Source: Haloferacaceae archaeon (GTDB lineage Archaea > Halobacteriota > Halobacteria > Halobacteriales > Haloferacaceae). Taken from it: DNA of 7,644 nt. The notes beneath the pieces are model-generated. The model made no database searches. It had not been told where the DNA came from and saw only the letters and a program-made list of their open reading frames with translations. Position numbers and translations under genes: made by a program. This document shows positions 6,096 to 7,644 of the stretch, piece by piece. Where the stretch lies: assembly GCA_028274825.1 (NCBI GenBank), contig JAQCMZ010000483.1, positions 1 to 7,644 of the forward strand, in the 5' to 3' direction. How positions within the stretch are numbered: position 1 is the first letter of the stretch; the number at the start of each line of letters is the position of its first letter.

Positions 6096-6767
6096 ATGAA
6101 GGAGACGCCGGATGGCACACCTGTCGGTGTCGACGACCCGCACAACGTTGCCGGCGTCTGTGAGCACCTGACTGATGACGGCCGCTGTAGATATGCGCTC
6201 GCGTATCCGGGAAATGACCCCGAATTTGCCGCCGCCCGCCGTGCAGATGAATACGCCTGTCACGTCGGTGAGGAGGACAACTGGAAGGCTTGTCCGAAGT
6301 ATCGCTGTACGACTGATGGCACTGAGTGTGTCCGCTGTGGTCTCGAAAAACTCCGGCTTGCACACGACGACGTCCGCCCGCTTCTGGAAGAACACCATCT
6401 ATCGTATGGGAGTGAGTCTGCCGATGACTCGGCTTCTGAGAGAGATGCTACTCCAGTTCAGCACTCCCCTGACGATCATGACCGGGGGACGGCAACTGGA
6501 GTGGAATCTTCTCCGGGTTCTGCCGTGCCACCCAAATCACGGTCGAACGACGAGTCCAGCCAGTCAGATTCGACATCAGACGCAGGGCCTCACGAAATCA
6601 CGGTGTCACTGTGTCGCTGGTGTCACGCCAAAACACACAATTCAATCGCCCGAGTTGACGACGACGCGAGTCCGGATCCGGATGCTCTGGCCGCCCGCGA
6701 ACAGCGCAAGAGTAAAAAGCAGGCTGAAACGGGGTTCTCGACGGCAAGCGAACGCGAGGATACCTAA
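6096..6767 (+). CDS. HNH-like cysteine-rich protein, DUF7097-type
   Basis: The 223-residue acidic protein opens with TPDGTPVGVDDP (4-15), followed by a Cys-rich N-terminal half (C22, C31, C55, C66, C71). The second half has the layout of an HNH/zinc-ribbon fold: CVRCG (C78, C81), EEHH (98-101), then LCRWCH (C173, C176, H177) and H181. The pattern recalls the haloarchaeal DUF7097 family, of unknown function. HNH proteins often cut nucleic acids, but a catalytic role is not shown. Residues about 104-165 are a Ser/Asp/Thr-rich, probably disordered insertion separating the HH motif from LCRWCH. In members I remember this link is much shorter. The C-terminus (188-223) is polar and charged, with DDDASPDPDALA (188-199). 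The ATG at 6096 is chosen because the conserved TPDGTPVGVDDP follows at once; an upstream ATG at 6089 is out of frame. No TATA box stands at leaderless distance, so its mRNA may carry a leader or use a weak promoter. Confidence 0.85.
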   Translation: MKETPDGTPVGVDDPHNVAGVCEHLTDDGRCRYALAYPGNDPEFAAARRADEYACHVGEEDNWKACPKYRCTTDGTECVRCGLEKLRLAHDDVRPLLEEHHLSYGSESADDSASERDATPVQHSPDDHDRGTATGVESSPGSAVPPKSRSNDESSQSDSTSDAGPHEITVSLCRWCHAKTHNSIARVDDDASPDPDALAAREQRKSKKQAETGFSTASEREDT

Positions 6768-6828
6768 CAAACGATCGACGACCCCGGATCACGCAATCTG
6801 CACTCCATCACGGAGTCTCTACTGTGAC

Positions 6829-6841
6829 ATCCCGCGGGGAT
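6829..6841. repeat. Small palindrome ATCCC-GCG-GGGAT
   Basis: A perfect 5-bp arm palindrome preceded by GTGAC, so that GTGACATCC is shared with the inverted repeat at 5552. It lies 5 bases before the large hairpin at 6847-6881, and the two together resemble subterminal structures of IS200/IS605-type ends. Confidence 0.4.
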
Positions 6842-6846
6842 CTCTC

Positions 6847-6881
6847 GTGAAGTCCCTCGGGGACAAGCCCCGAGGCTTCAC
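6847..6881. repeat. Strong hairpin GTGAAG-CCTCGGGG / CCCCGAGG-CTTCAC
   Basis: GTGAAG (6847-6852) and CCTCGGGG (6855-6862) pair perfectly with CCCCGAGG (6868-6875) and CTTCAC (6876-6881), with only a 2-base bulge and a 5-base loop (ACAAG). It starts 79 bases after the stop at 6765-6767 and runs directly into copy 2 of the diverged repeat. There is no T-run, so an intrinsic terminator is unlikely. A foldback end of a mobile element is more probable. Confidence 0.6.
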
Positions 6882-7083
6882 CGTCTGGGGTCACACTGCA
6901 CCCTGCAGGCGACTGTCAGTCCCTCCGACCTCTCCTGTGATGGATTGGCTGGAATTCACACCCGAACACGCCACATGTCCGTGGAGGTCGGTCGCTCCAC
7001 CACGACCCGTTGAAACTCCCGTCGCACCACCACCGGTGGCTGTTGAGTGGAGCCACAGTTTCACACTCTCGAACGACCAGCGA
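6874..7083 (+). repeat. Diverged repeat, copy 2
   Basis: This is the plus-strand counterpart of the reverse complement of 1880-2076, with identical blocks at 6903-6918, 6995-7009 and 7052-7060 at the same spacing as in copy 1. One frame stays open through the whole copy, ending at 7092, but the peptide is Pro/Arg/Thr-rich, unlike haloarchaeal proteins, and the frame is broken in copy 1. Copy 2 directly follows the strong hairpin at 6847-6881. It is probably a remnant of a mobile element; the family cannot be named from sequence alone. Confidence 0.7.
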
Positions 7084-7131
7084 AGGTGTTGAGCTCTTCA
7101 ATTCCATACTTTGTGGGTTAATTTCTGGTCG

Positions 7132-7139
7132 TTATATAC
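7132..7139 (+). promoter_or_regulatory. TATA box upstream of a structured element
   Basis: The sequence TTATATAC in an AT-rich setting is a good archaeal TATA box. Initiation would be expected near 7161-7163, about 12 bases before the three-way-junction element at 7174-7246. No convincing ORF starts at the leaderless distance, so it may drive a non-coding transcript. Confidence 0.45.
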
Positions 7140-7161
7140 ATTAATCTTGACATGCTAACAA

Positions 7162-7250
7162 ATGTGTCGGCTTCTCGGGGTCAAGTGGTTCAAGAGACTT
7201 CGTCTCTCGTCATCACGGAAGACTCTGTCTTCCGAACGACCCCGAGGCAC
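7162..7250 (+). ncRNA. Candidate structured RNA with a three-way junction
   Basis: The core (7174-7246) is closed by a perfect 9-bp stem, CTCGGGGTC (7174-7182) with GACCCCGAG (7238-7246). Inside are two perfect hairpins: AGAGAC-TTC-GTCTCT (7193-7207) and CGGAAGAC-TCT-GTCTTCCG (7216-7234). GGTTC (7187-7191) can also pair with GAAC (7234-7237). A TATA box at 7132-7139 predicts a transcript starting about 12 bases upstream. The boundaries given are predictions: start from TATA spacing, end just past the closing stem. Alternatives are a foldback end of an IS200/IS605-type element or a guide-RNA-like scaffold left from a TnpB element. No protein partner is nearby. Confidence 0.45.
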
Positions 7251-7555
7251 TCGCCTTGTTTTCTCTGTAGACCAGACACAGTAAGGATCTTCCAGAATCC
7301 TGCCACTACTAGCCCACGTGTATCTTACCGTTCATATTTTCGGTAACAGTTGGTAGCATCTCGTATCAACCGGTATTGGCAAGCACATACCGAGTGATGC
7401 TCCCGCTGGGCAACTGCCTGCCCGTGTTGTTACTCTGATTTTGTGACAGTCCACCCGTGAGCAACCCACCACGTGTTGCAGTGGGACAGTATTAGATGAG
7501 CTGGGTCTGACGGCTCCCTGCCGTGTCCTGTTGTTGCGAGTGAGCCGTGGACTGA
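7251..7555. other. Gene-free interval
   Basis: I see no gene, promoter or clear repeat here. The open frames on both strands lack acidic composition and start signals. A frame from ATG 7153 to 7347 runs into it, but its first half is simply the translation of the inverted repeats at 7174-7246. Confidence 0.4.
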
Positions 7556-7641
7556 ACGCCAGTCGAACGGGCACCTGTCTCTCCGGTGACAGCAGGTGAT
7601 GGAAAACTGGCGTGTGTTCCTGTCTCCATGTAGGCGACAGG
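7556..7641. repeat. Nested inverted repeats at the window end
   Basis: ACGCCAGT (7556-7563) pairs with ACTGGCGT (7606-7613). Nested inside, CACCTG (7572-7577) pairs with CAGGTG (7593-7598). Directly after, CCTGTC (7619-7624) pairs with GACAGG (7636-7641). The element may continue beyond the window. A structured RNA or mobile-element end are both possible. Confidence 0.4.
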
Positions 7642-7644
7642 GTT

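Noticed and set aside
6175..7092. 305-codon ORF overlapping the DUF7097-type gene and repeat copy 2
   Set aside because: It overlaps a gene with clear Cys/His motifs in another frame, is Arg/Pro/Thr-rich, and the same frame is broken in repeat copy 1.
7153..7347. 64-codon ORF beginning MLTNVSASRG after the TATA box at 7132
   Set aside because: Its first half is the translation of perfect inverted repeats, the ATG is only about 18 nt from the TATA centre, and the composition is basic, unlike haloarchaeal proteins.

Overview
The window looks like a stretch of a haloarchaeal (Halobacteria) chromosome or large replicon. The evidence is a twin-arginine signal with a lipobox, strongly acidic soluble proteins, a tRNA-Ser gene without an encoded CCA end, and TATA-like boxes lying 25-30 nt before start codons or the tRNA. 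That spacing implies leaderless mRNAs. Two proteins resemble families I know mainly from haloarchaea (DUF7260-like and DUF7097-like). These assignments come from motif recognition, not from a database search.

Layout. 1-188 is upstream sequence. 189-839 (+) encodes a Tat-exported lipoprotein with a DUF192 domain. 840-1275 has no gene. 1276-1360 (-) is tRNA-Ser(CGA) with its own TATA-like box. 1361-2302 has no intact gene but holds one copy of a diverged repeat (about 1880-2076). 2334-3245 (+) encodes a one-TM protein, probably DUF7260, behind a TATA box and a perfect 19-bp palindrome ending on the start codon. 3432-3714 may be a decayed small membrane-protein gene. 3749-4000 and 3990-4211 (+) are two overlapping two-TM proteins in one transcript. 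4320-4427 looks like the right-end scar of an IS1341/TnpB element. 4486-5532 (+) is a renalase/amine-oxidase-like FAD protein. 5533-6095 holds several inverted repeats but no gene. 6096-6767 (+) is an HNH-like, cysteine-rich DUF7097-type protein with a polar insertion inside the motif. 6768-7644 has no convincing gene: it holds a strong hairpin, the second copy of the diverged repeat in inverted orientation, a promoter-preceded three-way-junction element (7174-7246), and another structured patch at the window end.

The genes do not form an obvious pathway. Each transcription unit appears to have its own promoter, and only the two small membrane genes are clearly co-expressed. The long gaps contain what look like scars of IS200/IS605/IS1341-type elements, so this is accessory or eroding territory between ordinary genes. 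The items most worth following up are the structured element with its own TATA box at 7132-7246, the collinear diverged repeat pair, the palindrome on the 2334 start codon, and the interrupted HNH-like protein. I see no complete defence system, CRISPR array or intact transposase.
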